From assembly GCA_965372355.1 (NCBI GenBank), contig CBDVBZ010000001.1:1-64000 (forward strand): DNA of 64,000 bases. The letters are read 5' to 3'. Below the pieces are notes generated by a model. That model ran no database searches. It saw only the letters and a list, made by a program, of their open reading frames with translations, and was not told the DNA's origin. A program made the translations under genes and the position numbers. The DNA is from CBDVBZ01 sp965372355. GTDB lineage: Bacteria > Krumholzibacteriota > Krumholzibacteriia > WVZY01. Shown here piece after piece: positions 52,361 through 60,704 of the stretch (the first letter of the stretch is position 1; every line of letters begins with the position of its first letter).

Positions 52361-53752
52361 ATGGCTGGCGAAAAGATCCTGATCGTTGATGACGAGAAAA
52401 GCATGTGTCAATTTCTGTCGATCATGCTCCGCAAAGAGGGTTATCAGATCACGGCGGTAAACAACGGTAAGAAGGGACTCGATCAGATCAAGAACCAGAA
52501 ATTTGATCTCGTCATCACGGATATCAAGATGTCCGGGATGGATGGCATCGAGCTGCTTACCGAGATCAAGAAACTCGACAGATCGATGCCCGTCATCATT
52601 ATGACGGCTTATGCATCGCAGAAAACAGCCATTGACGCGGTCAATCACGGTGCCTTTCACTATCTGATCAAACACGCCAAAAACGATGAAATCAGAATGG
52701 TCGTCAGAAACGCCCTGGACATGAAGCGCGTCCGCACCGAGAGCCTGCTTCTCAAGCGGCAGCTCAAGAAATCGGTTGAGCTGAAAACGATCATCGGCAA
52801 GAGCGAGGAGATCGAGAAGGTCTTTCGTCTCGTGGACAAAGTCGCCGATACGGATAGCACGATTCTGCTCGGTGGCGAGAGCGGTACCGGCAAGGAGCTC
52901 ATCGCGAGGGCGATACATTTCAAGTCGCACCGGTCGAGCAATCCATTTGTCAGCATCAACTGCGGTGCACTGCCGGAGAACCTGTTGGAAAGCGAGCTCT
53001 TCGGTCACGTCAGGGGCTCGTTTACCGGCGCGATTCGTGACAAGGAGGGTCTATTCAAGGTCGCACAGTGCGGCACCTTCTTCCTCGATGAAGTCGGCGA
53101 GACATCACCGACGATCCAGGTGAAGCTCCTGCGGGTCCTCCAGGAGAGGGAGATCATCCCGGTGGGTGGGACAAACCCGATCAAGGTGGATGTGCGCCTC
53201 ATCGCGGCGACGAATGCGGATCTCGAGAAAGCGATAAACCAGGGAAGGTTCCGCGCCGACCTCTACTATAGACTCAACGTCATCCCGGTCCACCTGCCGC
53301 CGCTGCGGAGACGTAAGGATGATATTCCGCTGCTTGTGACCCATTTCTTGGACAAGTTCAACTCAAGGCTCAAAGCCGATGCGCAGAAGGGGATAGCCAA
53401 GGATGCGATCGATGTGCTCATCAGCTACAGTTGGCCGGGCAACGTCCGCGAGCTCGAGAACATCATCGAACGGGCCGTCATACTCGAGGATTCGAATGAG
53501 ATCCAGGTGGAGTCCCTCCCCGACAAACTGCGTTGCCGCGATGCAAGCCCCCGGCAGCTGATCACGGACCGTGCACAGGTCACCCTGGAGGAGCTGGAGA
53601 AGGAGTACCTGATCAAGGTTCTCGAGGATACGAACTGGCAGAAGAAACGGGCCAGCTCGATTCTGGGGATCAACGCATCGACTCTCTACCGTAAAATCCA
53701 ACGTTACGGTTTGGAGGCAGGACGTAAAAAGGAACTCGTCGAACAGGACTAA
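52361..53752 (+). CDS. pilR: Sigma-54-dependent response regulator PilR
   Basis: 463 residues, NtrC class. Receiver domain with DDEKS and the phospho-acceptor Asp54 in VITDIKMSGMDG. The conserved Lys is followed by His rather than the usual Pro (YLIKHAKND). The AAA+ domain has Walker A GESGTGKELIARAIH, then GSFTGA at about residues 219-224 (variant of the GAFTGA loop that contacts sigma-54), FLDEVGE and RFRADLYYRLNV. The C-terminal Fis-type helix-turn-helix is WQKKRASSILGINASTLYRKIQRYG. It should activate the three -24/-12 promoters in this locus; pilA starts 223 bases downstream. Confidence 0.95.
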   Translation: MAGEKILIVDDEKSMCQFLSIMLRKEGYQITAVNNGKKGLDQIKNQKFDLVITDIKMSGMDGIELLTEIKKLDRSMPVIIMTAYASQKTAIDAVNHGAFHYLIKHAKNDEIRMVVRNALDMKRVRTESLLLKRQLKKSVELKTIIGKSEEIEKVFRLVDKVADTDSTILLGGESGTGKELIARAIHFKSHRSSNPFVSINCGALPENLLESELFGHVRGSFTGAIRDKEGLFKVAQCGTFFLDEVGETSPTIQVKLLRVLQEREIIPVGGTNPIKVDVRLIAATNADLEKAINQGRFRADLYYRLNVIPVHLPPLRRRKDDIPLLVTHFLDKFNSRLKADAQKGIAKDAIDVLISYSWPGNVRELENIIERAVILEDSNEIQVESLPDKLRCRDASPRQLITDRAQVTLEELEKEYLIKVLEDTNWQKKRASSILGINASTLYRKIQRYGLEAGRKKELVEQD

Positions 53753-53885
53753 CATGATGCCATTTGCAAATCGACCATTTGTCCCGATCCAATTCAGATT
53801 GCAAACGCATTTTGCCGGTTCGTTCGCCACTTAGTAAGAACATGAATGTCAGTAAGTTATGCCCGCGTCCGCCACTCAAAACGTT

Positions 53886-53901
53886 TGGCATGCTAATTGC
53901 C
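53886..53901 (+). promoter_or_regulatory. Sigma-54 (-24/-12) promoter of pilA
   Basis: TGGCATGCTAATTGCC fits the -24/-12 consensus with correct spacing. TTGTC (near 53780) and ATGTC (near 53846) upstream resemble the TGTC-type sites bound by PilR, but they are too short to prove it. Confidence 0.85.
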
Positions 53902-53926
53902 AAATAGGCTGGCAGGATCGGGAAAT

Positions 53927-53951
53927 AGTCGGTTACCTTAGCCAACCGACT
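53927..53951 (+). promoter_or_regulatory. 5' UTR hairpin of pilA
   Basis: AGTCGGTT (53927-53934) and AACCGACT (53944-53951) form a perfect 8-bp stem with a 9-base loop, between the sigma-54 start point and AGGGAGG. It may stabilise the abundant pilin mRNA. Confidence 0.55.
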
Positions 53952-53975
53952 CAACCACAAAGGGAGGTTCTTCCG

Positions 53976-54404
53976 ATGAAGAACAAGGGTTTCACACTTA
54001 TCGAGCTGATGATCGTTGTCGTGATTATTGGTATTCTCGCCGCAATCGCGATCCCGAACTTTATCAGCATGCAGAGCCGTGCGAAGGAAGCGTCGACAAA
54101 GTCGAACTGCCATACGGTTCAGCTGGCCGCCGAGGATTTTGCCGTTCAGAACAACGGCGTGTACGCAGCCAACGTGGACCTTGATGCCGTCAACGGTAAC
54201 ACGATCACAGCCATGCTGCCGAGCGGCCTGCTGCTGGACAACCCCTTCACCCAGCTGGCCGAGGAGCCGACCAACGGTGCCGCACTGGCCCCTGGTGACA
54301 CGGGTTATGTGCCGATCGTGGATGCTGTTGGTACGAACGTTGGCTACACGATTACCGGTTTCGGCAAGACGGCGCTGATCATCACGCTGTCGAGCGGTTC
54401 GTAA
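53976..54404 (+). CDS. pilA: Type IVa major pilin PilA
   Basis: 142 residues from ATG 53976, with AGGGAGG upstream. A very short leader MKNKG is cut before FTLIELMIVVVIIGILAAIA, which has Phe1 and Glu5 of mature pilin, then AIPNFISMQSRAKEASTKSN and a C-terminal globular part rich in Thr, Ala and Gly. Only one cysteine is visible (SNCHT), so the usual C-terminal disulfide loop is absent, as in some other lineages. It should be processed and methylated by PilD, encoded about 2.6 kb downstream. Transcription is predicted from the sigma-54 promoter at 53886 and ends at the terminator at 54431. Confidence 0.96.
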   Translation: MKNKGFTLIELMIVVVIIGILAAIAIPNFISMQSRAKEASTKSNCHTVQLAAEDFAVQNNGVYAANVDLDAVNGNTITAMLPSGLLLDNPFTQLAEEPTNGAALAPGDTGYVPIVDAVGTNVGYTITGFGKTALIITLSSGS

Positions 54405-54430
54405 ACCGTTGATTCAAAAGAACGAAGGAA

Positions 54431-54460
54431 AAGGCGAAAGATTTTGATCTTTCGCCTTTT
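54431..54460 (+). terminator. Intrinsic terminator of pilA
   Basis: A perfect 12-bp stem AAGGCGAAAGAT / ATCTTTCGCCTT with a 4-base loop, ending in a short T-run. The A-rich upstream arm makes it potentially active in both directions. It lets pilin be expressed separately from downstream genes. Confidence 0.88.
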
Positions 54461-54531
54461 CCGTTGGCGGCAACCGGTACGGTTTGTGCAAATACTCCCC
54501 CCATGACGACCCGATTGGCAAGTAAGCAATC

Positions 54532-55515
54532 ATGACCATACTCGAGCTGGATAACATCACGAAGTCGTACTCCGGGGGCTTCCTGGGCAAAAAGCGCCGC
54601 GTCTTGACCGATCTGTCGCTGCAAATCGCCCAGGGAGAGGTCTTCGGGCTCCTGGGGCATAACGGCGCAGGGAAGACGACGACGATGGGGGTGATTCTCG
54701 GGTTTCTCAGGCCGGACGCGGGTAGGGTCCGTCTCTTTGGTGAGCCGGGCGCCGGGCGCCGGGCACGATCGAGAATCGGCTATATTGGCGATGAGATCGG
54801 CCTTTATCCCCAGTTCAACGCCGACGAGACCCTCCAATACATGGGAGAGCTGTGCCGCCTCGAGCGGGCGGTGCTTGCCGAACGCAAAAGCGGCCTGCTC
54901 AAGCTGGTGGGTCTGGCGCCCCACGCGAGAGTGCCGGTCAAACGTTATTCGAAGGGGATGCGTCAACGCCTTGGAATCGCGCTTGCCCTCCTCAACGATC
55001 CGGAGCTTCTCATTCTCGATGAGCCGTACAGCGGACTCGACCCGATCGGGCGCCGGCTGGTCAGAAAGCTCCTTTTGGGTCTGAAAGACGAGGGCAGAAC
55101 GATCCTTCTCTCCTCGCACATCGTTCCCGATGTCGAGGCGGTCTGTGACCGTGTGGGGATCCTGCGCAACGGTCAGATCCGGGAGTGTCTCGCCCTCAAG
55201 GACATCTATGCGCAGAAATCGGCGCCGGTCGAGGTCTCCGTATCGGGTGTCGACGCAAACACCTTCGATCGTGACCGGACGGTCGAGATCATCTATCGGC
55301 ACCACGATGCGATCGTGATGAAATGCAGCTCGCGCGGACACGTCAAGGACCTGATCTCACGGGTATATGGTATGGGTGGTACCGTGCTCGAGGTCAAACC
55401 GCTGAAATTCAATCTCGAAGACTATCTACTCGAGGCCCTGGGTGATACCGAGGTGCTCGAGGATGCGGACCCCATTTCACTTCCAACGGAGCGACAGACA
55501 CATGCGTCTCCCTGA
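54532..55515 (+). CDS. ABC transporter ATP-binding protein (PilH-like position)
   Basis: 327 residues. Walker A GLLGHNGAGKTTTMG, Q-loop region IGYIGDEIGLYPQFNADET, signature YSKGMRQRLGIALALL (normal LSGGQ replaced by SKGMR, as in ABC-2-type exporters), Walker B LLILDEPYSGLDP, switch His in ILLSSHIV. In Myxococcus xanthus, pilH encodes an ABC ATPase at the same place, after pilA and before pilD, together with pilG and pilI; those genes are needed for pilus export or function. The assignment here is by position and domain only. It overlaps the permease gene by 14 bases. Confidence 0.85.
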   Translation: MTILELDNITKSYSGGFLGKKRRVLTDLSLQIAQGEVFGLLGHNGAGKTTTMGVILGFLRPDAGRVRLFGEPGAGRRARSRIGYIGDEIGLYPQFNADETLQYMGELCRLERAVLAERKSGLLKLVGLAPHARVPVKRYSKGMRQRLGIALALLNDPELLILDEPYSGLDPIGRRLVRKLLLGLKDEGRTILLSSHIVPDVEAVCDRVGILRNGQIRECLALKDIYAQKSAPVEVSVSGVDANTFDRDRTVEIIYRHHDAIVMKCSSRGHVKDLISRVYGMGGTVLEVKPLKFNLEDYLLEALGDTEVLEDADPISLPTERQTHASP

Positions 55516-56290
55516 CCGCCTGTCCACACCCGCATGGGTTATCACGCGCTATACCGTGCTGGGTTATATCAAAGAGCGGGTGCTTCTCGTTGTGCTCATC
55601 TTTGCGTTCATCCTGATGGTTTCCTCGTACGTGCTCGCGCCGCTCGCCGTCGGCGCCCAGAAGAAGATCATCATCGACATCGGTCTGGCATCGATCTCGA
55701 TATTCGGCGTCTTGCTCGTCATTCTGCTTGGCGCGAGCAGTTTTTCACGCGAAAAGGAGAGGGGCATTCTCCCCAGCCTCCTGGCCAGACCGATCAGCCG
55801 GGTTGATTTTGTCCTTGGCAAGTATCTGGGGACGGTTCTGACCATCTGGATGGTCATGGCCGTGATGGCTCTCGTGTATATCTTCGTTTCGTTCTTGAGC
55901 CACAGCGCCCTCCATCAAACGATCTTTGTCGCCATGTATCTGTCGGCGGTCGAAGTCGCACTGATCACGGCGGTGATGACGTTCTTCTCGTCTTTTACGA
56001 CACCGCTTCTCAGCTCGTTTTTTACGCTCTGTGTGTTTATTGCCGGCCACTTGAGCAAGGATCTTCTGGCATTTACGGAGCATTTTGGCCACGCGGTCTT
56101 GAAGGTCGCGTCGTCGGTCGGGTACTACGTGCTGCCAAACCTCTCTTTGTTCAATGTCAGACCGGAAGCTGTTCACAACCTCCCGTTGATGGAGGACTTC
56201 GCGGGTACCGCCACAATGTATGCGGCGTTTTATATCGCCTGTCTGCTCTTCCTGAGTTCGGTGATATTCAGACGCAAGGATGTGACGTGA
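55502..56290 (+). CDS. ABC-2-type permease (PilI-like position)
   Basis: 262 residues from ATG 55502, within the end of the ATPase gene. About six transmembrane helices: first IKERVLLVVLIFAFILMVSSYVL, then ISIFGVLLVILLGASSFSREKERGI with the typical ABC-2 loop S-x-E-x-E-R-G-x-L, then four more, and a short positive C-terminus RRKDV. It forms the membrane half of the exporter encoded with the preceding ATPase. In M. xanthus the equivalent position is pilI. The transported molecule is unknown. The stop overlaps the start of the next gene (TGATG). Confidence 0.82.
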   Translation: MRLPDRLSTPAWVITRYTVLGYIKERVLLVVLIFAFILMVSSYVLAPLAVGAQKKIIIDIGLASISIFGVLLVILLGASSFSREKERGILPSLLARPISRVDFVLGKYLGTVLTIWMVMAVMALVYIFVSFLSHSALHQTIFVAMYLSAVEVALITAVMTFFSSFTTPLLSSFFTLCVFIAGHLSKDLLAFTEHFGHAVLKVASSVGYYVLPNLSLFNVRPEAVHNLPLMEDFAGTATMYAAFYIACLLFLSSVIFRRKDVT

Positions 56291-56979
56291 TGACGACGGG
56301 GCGGCGGCGCACCGTCACGCTCTGGGTCACGGGCGCGCTTTTTCTTGCCGGTCTCGTTTTTGCCACGGCGCGCGCGCAGGAGTACCGCCAACGGCCGTAC
56401 CTCCACGAGAGCCTCTATCTACCCAGCGGCGCGTTTCTCGACGAGGCGTCGTTGAGCTACAACCAGCTCGCGGCCGATCTGGTCTGGTTCTCGGCCGTTC
56501 AGTACTACGGTGAGTATCGAAAGGGCGATCACAGCCTGGCCTACTTCGAGGGGCTGATCGACATCGTCACGACGCTGGACCCGAACTTCATTTTTGCCTG
56601 GGTGTTCGGAGCGTGGGTGATGAGCGAGGATCTGGGTGATTTCGAGCGAGGCACGGACATCCTCAGACGCGGAATGGCGAAGAATCCAACATCCTGGGAG
56701 TTGCCGTTCGAGATCGGATTTCTCCACTTCGCGAATCGCGTTGATTACCAGATCGCCAGCCGGTACTTGGAACTCGCGTCACGAATGCCGAATGCACCGG
56801 AGCGCGCCAGGCGTTTTGCCGCGTTTGTCTACCAGAGAGCCGGTGAAGAAGACTCGGCGATACGGTTGTGGCAAGCCTACAAGGAATACACGGACAGCCC
56901 CCAACTAAAGGAAATGGCCGAGCGATACATCCGGAAGCTCGAGCGAGGAGAGAGAATCCCGGGTCAGGTGTCACGATGA
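56290..56979 (+). CDS. Membrane-anchored TPR-like protein in the pil locus
   Basis: 229 residues from ATG 56290. A single N-terminal hydrophobic helix (VTLWVTGALFLAGLVFATARA) anchors or exports it. The rest is helical, with TPR-like pairs such as YFEGLIDIVTTLDPNFIFAWVFG, FERGTDILRRGMAKNPTSWELPFEIGFL and SRYLELASRMPNAPERARRFAAFVY. No catalytic motif. It is encoded between the ABC permease and pilD with overlaps on both sides (TGATG, ATGA), so it is probably made in fixed ratio with them. In M. xanthus the extra gene here is pilG; I see no sequence reason to equate them. It may be a partner of the ABC exporter. Confidence 0.6.
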   Translation: MTTGRRRTVTLWVTGALFLAGLVFATARAQEYRQRPYLHESLYLPSGAFLDEASLSYNQLAADLVWFSAVQYYGEYRKGDHSLAYFEGLIDIVTTLDPNFIFAWVFGAWVMSEDLGDFERGTDILRRGMAKNPTSWELPFEIGFLHFANRVDYQIASRYLELASRMPNAPERARRFAAFVYQRAGEEDSAIRLWQAYKEYTDSPQLKEMAERYIRKLERGERIPGQVSR

Positions 56980-57743
56980 CCACAGAGCCGGCAACACTGG
57001 TTCTCGCCGCCTTTTCCGGCATGATCATTGGGAGCTTTCTCAATGTGTTGATATACCGGCTTCCCCGGGAATCATCGGTTGTCACGGGCAGATCGAAATG
57101 TCCCCACTGCAGCACCACAATACGCTGGTTCGACAACGTCCCGGTGTTGAGCTATCTGCTTTTGGCGGGACGCTGCCGGCAGTGCCGCAAGCGCATCTCT
57201 TACGTTTATCCCGTCATCGAGCTCGTGTCCGCGGCCGTGGCAGTGCTCGCCGTGTATAGTTTTGGAGTCACAGTCAAGGCGCTGTGGATCTACGTTTTTC
57301 TCGCGGTACTCCTTGTCATCACGGTTATCGATTGGCACCACAGGATCATACCCGACGTTCTCTCCGTCGGCGGCGTGCTGTTCGGTTGGGTGGGATCCAT
57401 TGTCTGTCTCGATATCGGCCTGGTCGAGTCGTTTATCGGCTCGCTCGTCGGCGGCGGTCTGCTGCTCGCAATCGCCCTCCTCTACCGGGCCGTTCGCAAG
57501 ATCGACGGCATGGGAGGGGGAGACGTCAAATTGATGGCGATGATCGGGGCATTTCTGGGGTGGCAAATGGTGTTCCCGGTGCTTTTTATCGCCTCGCTCC
57601 TGGGGTCGGTCTATGGGCTGTTTTTGATGACCCGGGGTGGCACCGGCAAGACGGCGGTCGCGTTTGGGTCATTTCTCGCCCCATCGGCCATCGTGGTCCT
57701 GCTTGTCGGACAACGACTTTGGAGCTTCTACCTGGGTCATTAA
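56976..57743 (+). CDS. pilD: Prepilin peptidase and N-methyltransferase PilD
   Basis: 255 residues from ATG 56976, sharing ATGA with the upstream stop; the frame is open further upstream but without similarity. N-terminal MIIGSFLNVLIYRLP and the cytoplasmic zinc loop with KCPHC...RCRQC (methylase-associated) are intact, so it should both cleave and methylate pilin. The aspartyl protease pair is Asp119 (VITVIDWHHRIIPD) and Asp183 (GMGGGDVKLM). Eight hydrophobic helices. It processes PilA from the same locus and possibly other pseudopilins. Confidence 0.95.
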   Translation: MTTEPATLVLAAFSGMIIGSFLNVLIYRLPRESSVVTGRSKCPHCSTTIRWFDNVPVLSYLLLAGRCRQCRKRISYVYPVIELVSAAVAVLAVYSFGVTVKALWIYVFLAVLLVITVIDWHHRIIPDVLSVGGVLFGWVGSIVCLDIGLVESFIGSLVGGGLLLAIALLYRAVRKIDGMGGGDVKLMAMIGAFLGWQMVFPVLFIASLLGSVYGLFLMTRGGTGKTAVAFGSFLAPSAIVVLLVGQRLWSFYLGH

Positions 57744-57878
57744 CCACAGTGCCAACCGTTGCATTTGCGCGCTGCACCTTGCAAAAAGGGTCTGGCCCCG
57801 AAGGGCGCGTAGTTGGGCGGACATCCAGTAACTGACTAATTCACAGCAAGTTAAACTGGTTCACACAGAGGGCTGGAG

Positions 57879-57894
57879 TGGCATATTTGTTGCG
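57879..57894 (+). promoter_or_regulatory. Sigma-54 (-24/-12) promoter of pilM-N-O-P-Q
   Basis: TGGCATATTTGTTGCG fits the -24/-12 consensus with exact spacing, about 120 bases before pilM. The intergenic region 57744-58001 otherwise shows no gene. Confidence 0.8.
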
Positions 57895-58001
57895 TGCCAG
57901 AGCCACGGCAGTCAAAACCCATTGTTATTTCGAATCATGGGGAAGGGCTCAAACGACCCGTAGGTTCCCGATAACTCCGTGATGCAAGGCTGGTAGAGAC
58001 T

Positions 58002-59060
58002 ATGAAGCTGTTCGCAAAGAAAAGCAACGCGTCGATCGGGTTGGATATCGGCTCGAGCCTGATCAAGATCGTCGAAATCGACCATTCGAAGGGCGATCCG
58101 ATTCTGAAGAACTACGGCGTTACGAAGCTCCCGCCGGAAGCCATCGTCGAGGGTGAGATCATGGATCGCAGTCTCGTCATCGAGGGTATCCAGGAGTGTA
58201 TGACAAAGGCCAACCTCACGAGAGAGAACGTGATCACGGCCGTATCCGGACGTGCCGTGATCGTCAAAAAGATCATCATGGACAAGATGAACCCGGACGA
58301 CGCCAAAGAAGCGATCTTCTGGGAGGCCGAACAACACGTGCCGTTTGACATCGATGACGTCTGTCTGGATTTCCAGGTTTTGAAAGAGGACGTCGGCGCG
58401 AACCAGATGGAGATTCTTCTGGTTGCTGCAAAGAAAGAGATGGTCAACACACACGCCGATCTGATCCGCGATGCCGGACTCAATCCCGTCATCATCGATG
58501 TCGACTCGTTCGCCGTTCAAAACGCCTATGAGTTCACATCCGGTGGTTCGCAAGAGCGGGTCACCGGTCTTATCAATATCGGTTCGGATGTTACGAATAT
58601 CAATATCGTCCAGAACAGCATGCCGCTGTTTACCCGAGACCTCAGCGTGGGAAGCAACGCGTTTATCGAGGCGCTCCAGCGAGACCTTGGCGTCAGCTTC
58701 GAGGAAGCCGAGCTGATGGTCAGCGGTGAGAGCGAGATGGAGGACGCCGATAAGTGCCGCGAAATCATCTCCGCCGCCTCCAAAGAGCTTTCGATGGGTA
58801 TCGAGAGATCGCTCTCTTTTCTGAGAACCGCGGGAGACGCCGAGCAACTCGATGAGGCCGTGCTCAGCGGCGGCGGCGCGCGAATCCCGTGGCTGAGAGA
58901 GATACTGAGCGAGCAGCACAACATGGAATTCGTCATCAATGATCCGTTGAGCGGTGTCGAACGAGACGAGACCCTGACCGAAGCGGAGGAGCTCGATCGA
59001 CTTTCCCCGCTTCTCAGCGTCTCGCTGGGCCTCGCACTCAGAAGGGAGGGGGAGCAATGA
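58002..59060 (+). CDS. pilM: Type IV pilus assembly protein PilM (actin-like)
   Basis: 352 residues, FtsA/MreB-like fold in the cytoplasm. N-terminal phosphate loop IGLDIGSSLIKIVEI, then AVSGRAVIVKKI, VPFDIDDVCLDFQVL, an IDVDSFAVQNAYEF segment, LINIGSDVTNINIV (phosphate 2), and VLSGGGARIPWLREIL (adenosine motif). It binds the cytoplasmic tail of PilN and connects the alignment complex to the motor. First gene of the sigma-54-driven unit; its stop overlaps pilN (ATGA). Confidence 0.95.
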   Translation: MKLFAKKSNASIGLDIGSSLIKIVEIDHSKGDPILKNYGVTKLPPEAIVEGEIMDRSLVIEGIQECMTKANLTRENVITAVSGRAVIVKKIIMDKMNPDDAKEAIFWEAEQHVPFDIDDVCLDFQVLKEDVGANQMEILLVAAKKEMVNTHADLIRDAGLNPVIIDVDSFAVQNAYEFTSGGSQERVTGLINIGSDVTNINIVQNSMPLFTRDLSVGSNAFIEALQRDLGVSFEEAELMVSGESEMEDADKCREIISAASKELSMGIERSLSFLRTAGDAEQLDEAVLSGGGARIPWLREILSEQHNMEFVINDPLSGVERDETLTEAEELDRLSPLLSVSLGLALRREGEQ

Positions 59061-59626
59061 TTCGGATAAACCTACTCCCGGAATCGGAAAGAAAGACAAA
59101 ACGTTCGTTCAAGCTGCCGAGTTTCTCGGGTGGTGGCCCCAAATTGGTCTGGCTCGTGGCCGGAGTTATCATTTTCGCGGGGATGATTACCGCGATGTCG
59201 ATGCTTCAGGGTCGAAAGGTTCGTGAATACGAAGAGAAGATCGCCGAGGCAAAGTTAGAGGCCCAAGAGTTGGCGCCACAGCTGGAGAGAATCAGAAAGC
59301 TGACGCGGGAGAGAGAAGAGGTCAACAGACGGCTCGCTGTCATCGCAATGCTCGACAGAGACCGCTATTTTCGCGTGCAGCTTCTAAATGACATCAGCCT
59401 GCAGTTACCGACCAACACCTGGCTGACTTCGGTCAAGGAGCGCGGTGGCACGTCGATGACGATTGAAGGCGTCACGTTCTCCAACTATCTGATTGCAGAT
59501 CTGATGAACAACCTTGAAAAAACAAACCGCTTTACCGCGGTGGATTTGAATATCGCGCAGGAGGGCAAGATCCTGGACAACAGGGTGATCAAGTTCACCC
59601 TGCAATCTAACGTATCCCCCAGGTAG
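59057..59626 (+). CDS. pilN: Type IV pilus assembly protein PilN
   Basis: 189 residues. The extreme N-terminus MIRINLLPESERK is the PilM-binding INLLP motif. One transmembrane helix follows (WLVAGVIIFAGMITAMSML), then a coiled coil (about 55-95) and a periplasmic ferredoxin-like fold (VQLLNDISLQLPTNTWLTSV, MTIEGVTFSNYLIADLMNNL). It dimerises with PilO in the inner-membrane alignment complex. ATGA overlap with pilM; pilO follows after 27 bases. Confidence 0.94.
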   Translation: MIRINLLPESERKTKRSFKLPSFSGGGPKLVWLVAGVIIFAGMITAMSMLQGRKVREYEEKIAEAKLEAQELAPQLERIRKLTREREEVNRRLAVIAMLDRDRYFRVQLLNDISLQLPTNTWLTSVKERGGTSMTIEGVTFSNYLIADLMNNLEKTNRFTAVDLNIAQEGKILDNRVIKFTLQSNVSPR

Positions 59627-59653
59627 CCGTGTGAGAGTGCAGAAAGGTCTGTC

Positions 59654-60274
59654 ATGAATCTGAGAGATCCAAACGTTCAGAAAATACTACTGGGAATCGT
59701 GGTCGTCACCGTTGTGAGTTACCTGTACTTCGGCACGAAGCTCATGCCGTTCTGCTATCAGGTTCGCAAGGCGCGGATCGAAGAGATGGAGCAGGAGTAC
59801 GCCAAGCTCAGCGCGGATCTCGAGAAGGCGCGACAGACAGTCGGCAAGCTCGCCCAGTTGGAGGCGGAGTATAAGAGGCTTCACGAGCAGTGGGTCTCGG
59901 CGCAGGAGCTTCTGCCCGAGGAAGAGGAGATGCCGGATCTTCTGCGCAAGGTTACGACCGCGGGCGCCAGGGCGGGCGTAGAGTTTATGCTTTTTCAGCC
60001 CGGAGACCCCCAGATTCAGCAGGAATACAAGACACACCCAGTGAAGATCCGTGTTCGGGGCGGGTTCCATCAGCTGGGTATCTTCCTTAGCCGTCTTGCG
60101 AATCTCGATCGGATTGTCAATGTGAGCGAACTGAATGTCTACGCGACCGGCAAGCCATCGAAATCCAAGAAGAGGAATGGGAAAGACAGATATGCGATTG
60201 AAGCCGATTTTACACTGACCGCGCACACACTATATGCCGGAGGCGTCCAAGATGAGATGGTCCCGCAAGAGTAA
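59654..60274 (+). CDS. pilO: Type IV pilus assembly protein PilO
   Basis: 206 residues. One transmembrane helix (ILLGIVVVTVVSYLYFGT), then a long coiled coil (about 35-85, RKARIEEMEQEYAKLSADLEKAR onward), then the periplasmic PilO fold with EEEMPDLLRKVTTAGARAGVEFMLFQPG and VKIRVRGGFHQLGIFLSRLANLDRIVNV. It pairs with PilN between the two membranes. Its 3' end overlaps pilP by 23 bases. Confidence 0.94.
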   Translation: MNLRDPNVQKILLGIVVVTVVSYLYFGTKLMPFCYQVRKARIEEMEQEYAKLSADLEKARQTVGKLAQLEAEYKRLHEQWVSAQELLPEEEEMPDLLRKVTTAGARAGVEFMLFQPGDPQIQQEYKTHPVKIRVRGGFHQLGIFLSRLANLDRIVNVSELNVYATGKPSKSKKRNGKDRYAIEADFTLTAHTLYAGGVQDEMVPQE

Positions 60275-60704
60275 CGTCAGCATGTCATTGACAATCGCTT
60301 TGGCCGCCGTCGTTCTTGCGGTCGTGGTTTTCAACGATAGCGTCGGACGGGCGGAGTCGACGAAAAAAGCAAAGCTGAGAGACAATAACTACTATTACAG
60401 CGCGTTCAACCGCCGAGATCCCTTCCGGTCTCTGATCGTCGGAGAGTTCATTAGCGAAAAGCGGATGTCGCCCGTCGATCTCGGAAGAGTCGAACTGGTC
60501 GGCATTATCAGAGGAGACCTGGATCGGTTTGCGTTGCTAGAGGATAACAAGGGATTCGCATATATCTTGAAGGTTGGCGATCGAATCAAAAACGGCAGCA
60601 TTGTCGCCATAGGAGATCGGTCGATGGTAGCAAGGGTTACCAACTTTGGACAGACGCGCAAGTTCACTCTACACCTTGCCCGAGCAGAAGGAGACAGAAA
60701 ATGA
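60252..60704 (+). CDS. pilP: Type IV pilus assembly protein PilP
   Basis: 150 residues from ATG 60252, chosen over 60234 because GGAGG lies 8 bases upstream. An N-terminal hydrophobic segment (LTIALAAVVLAVVVF) is an uncleaved anchor or signal. There is no lipobox cysteine, unlike many PilP lipoproteins. The C-terminal HR-like beta domain has FNRRDPFRSLI, RVELVGIIRGDLDRFALLED and YILKVGDRIKNGSIVAI, which contact the secretin PilQ. It links the PilN/PilO inner-membrane complex to the outer-membrane pore. ATGA overlap with pilQ. Confidence 0.92.
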   Translation: MRWSRKSNVSMSLTIALAAVVLAVVVFNDSVGRAESTKKAKLRDNNYYYSAFNRRDPFRSLIVGEFISEKRMSPVDLGRVELVGIIRGDLDRFALLEDNKGFAYILKVGDRIKNGSIVAIGDRSMVARVTNFGQTRKFTLHLARAEGDRK

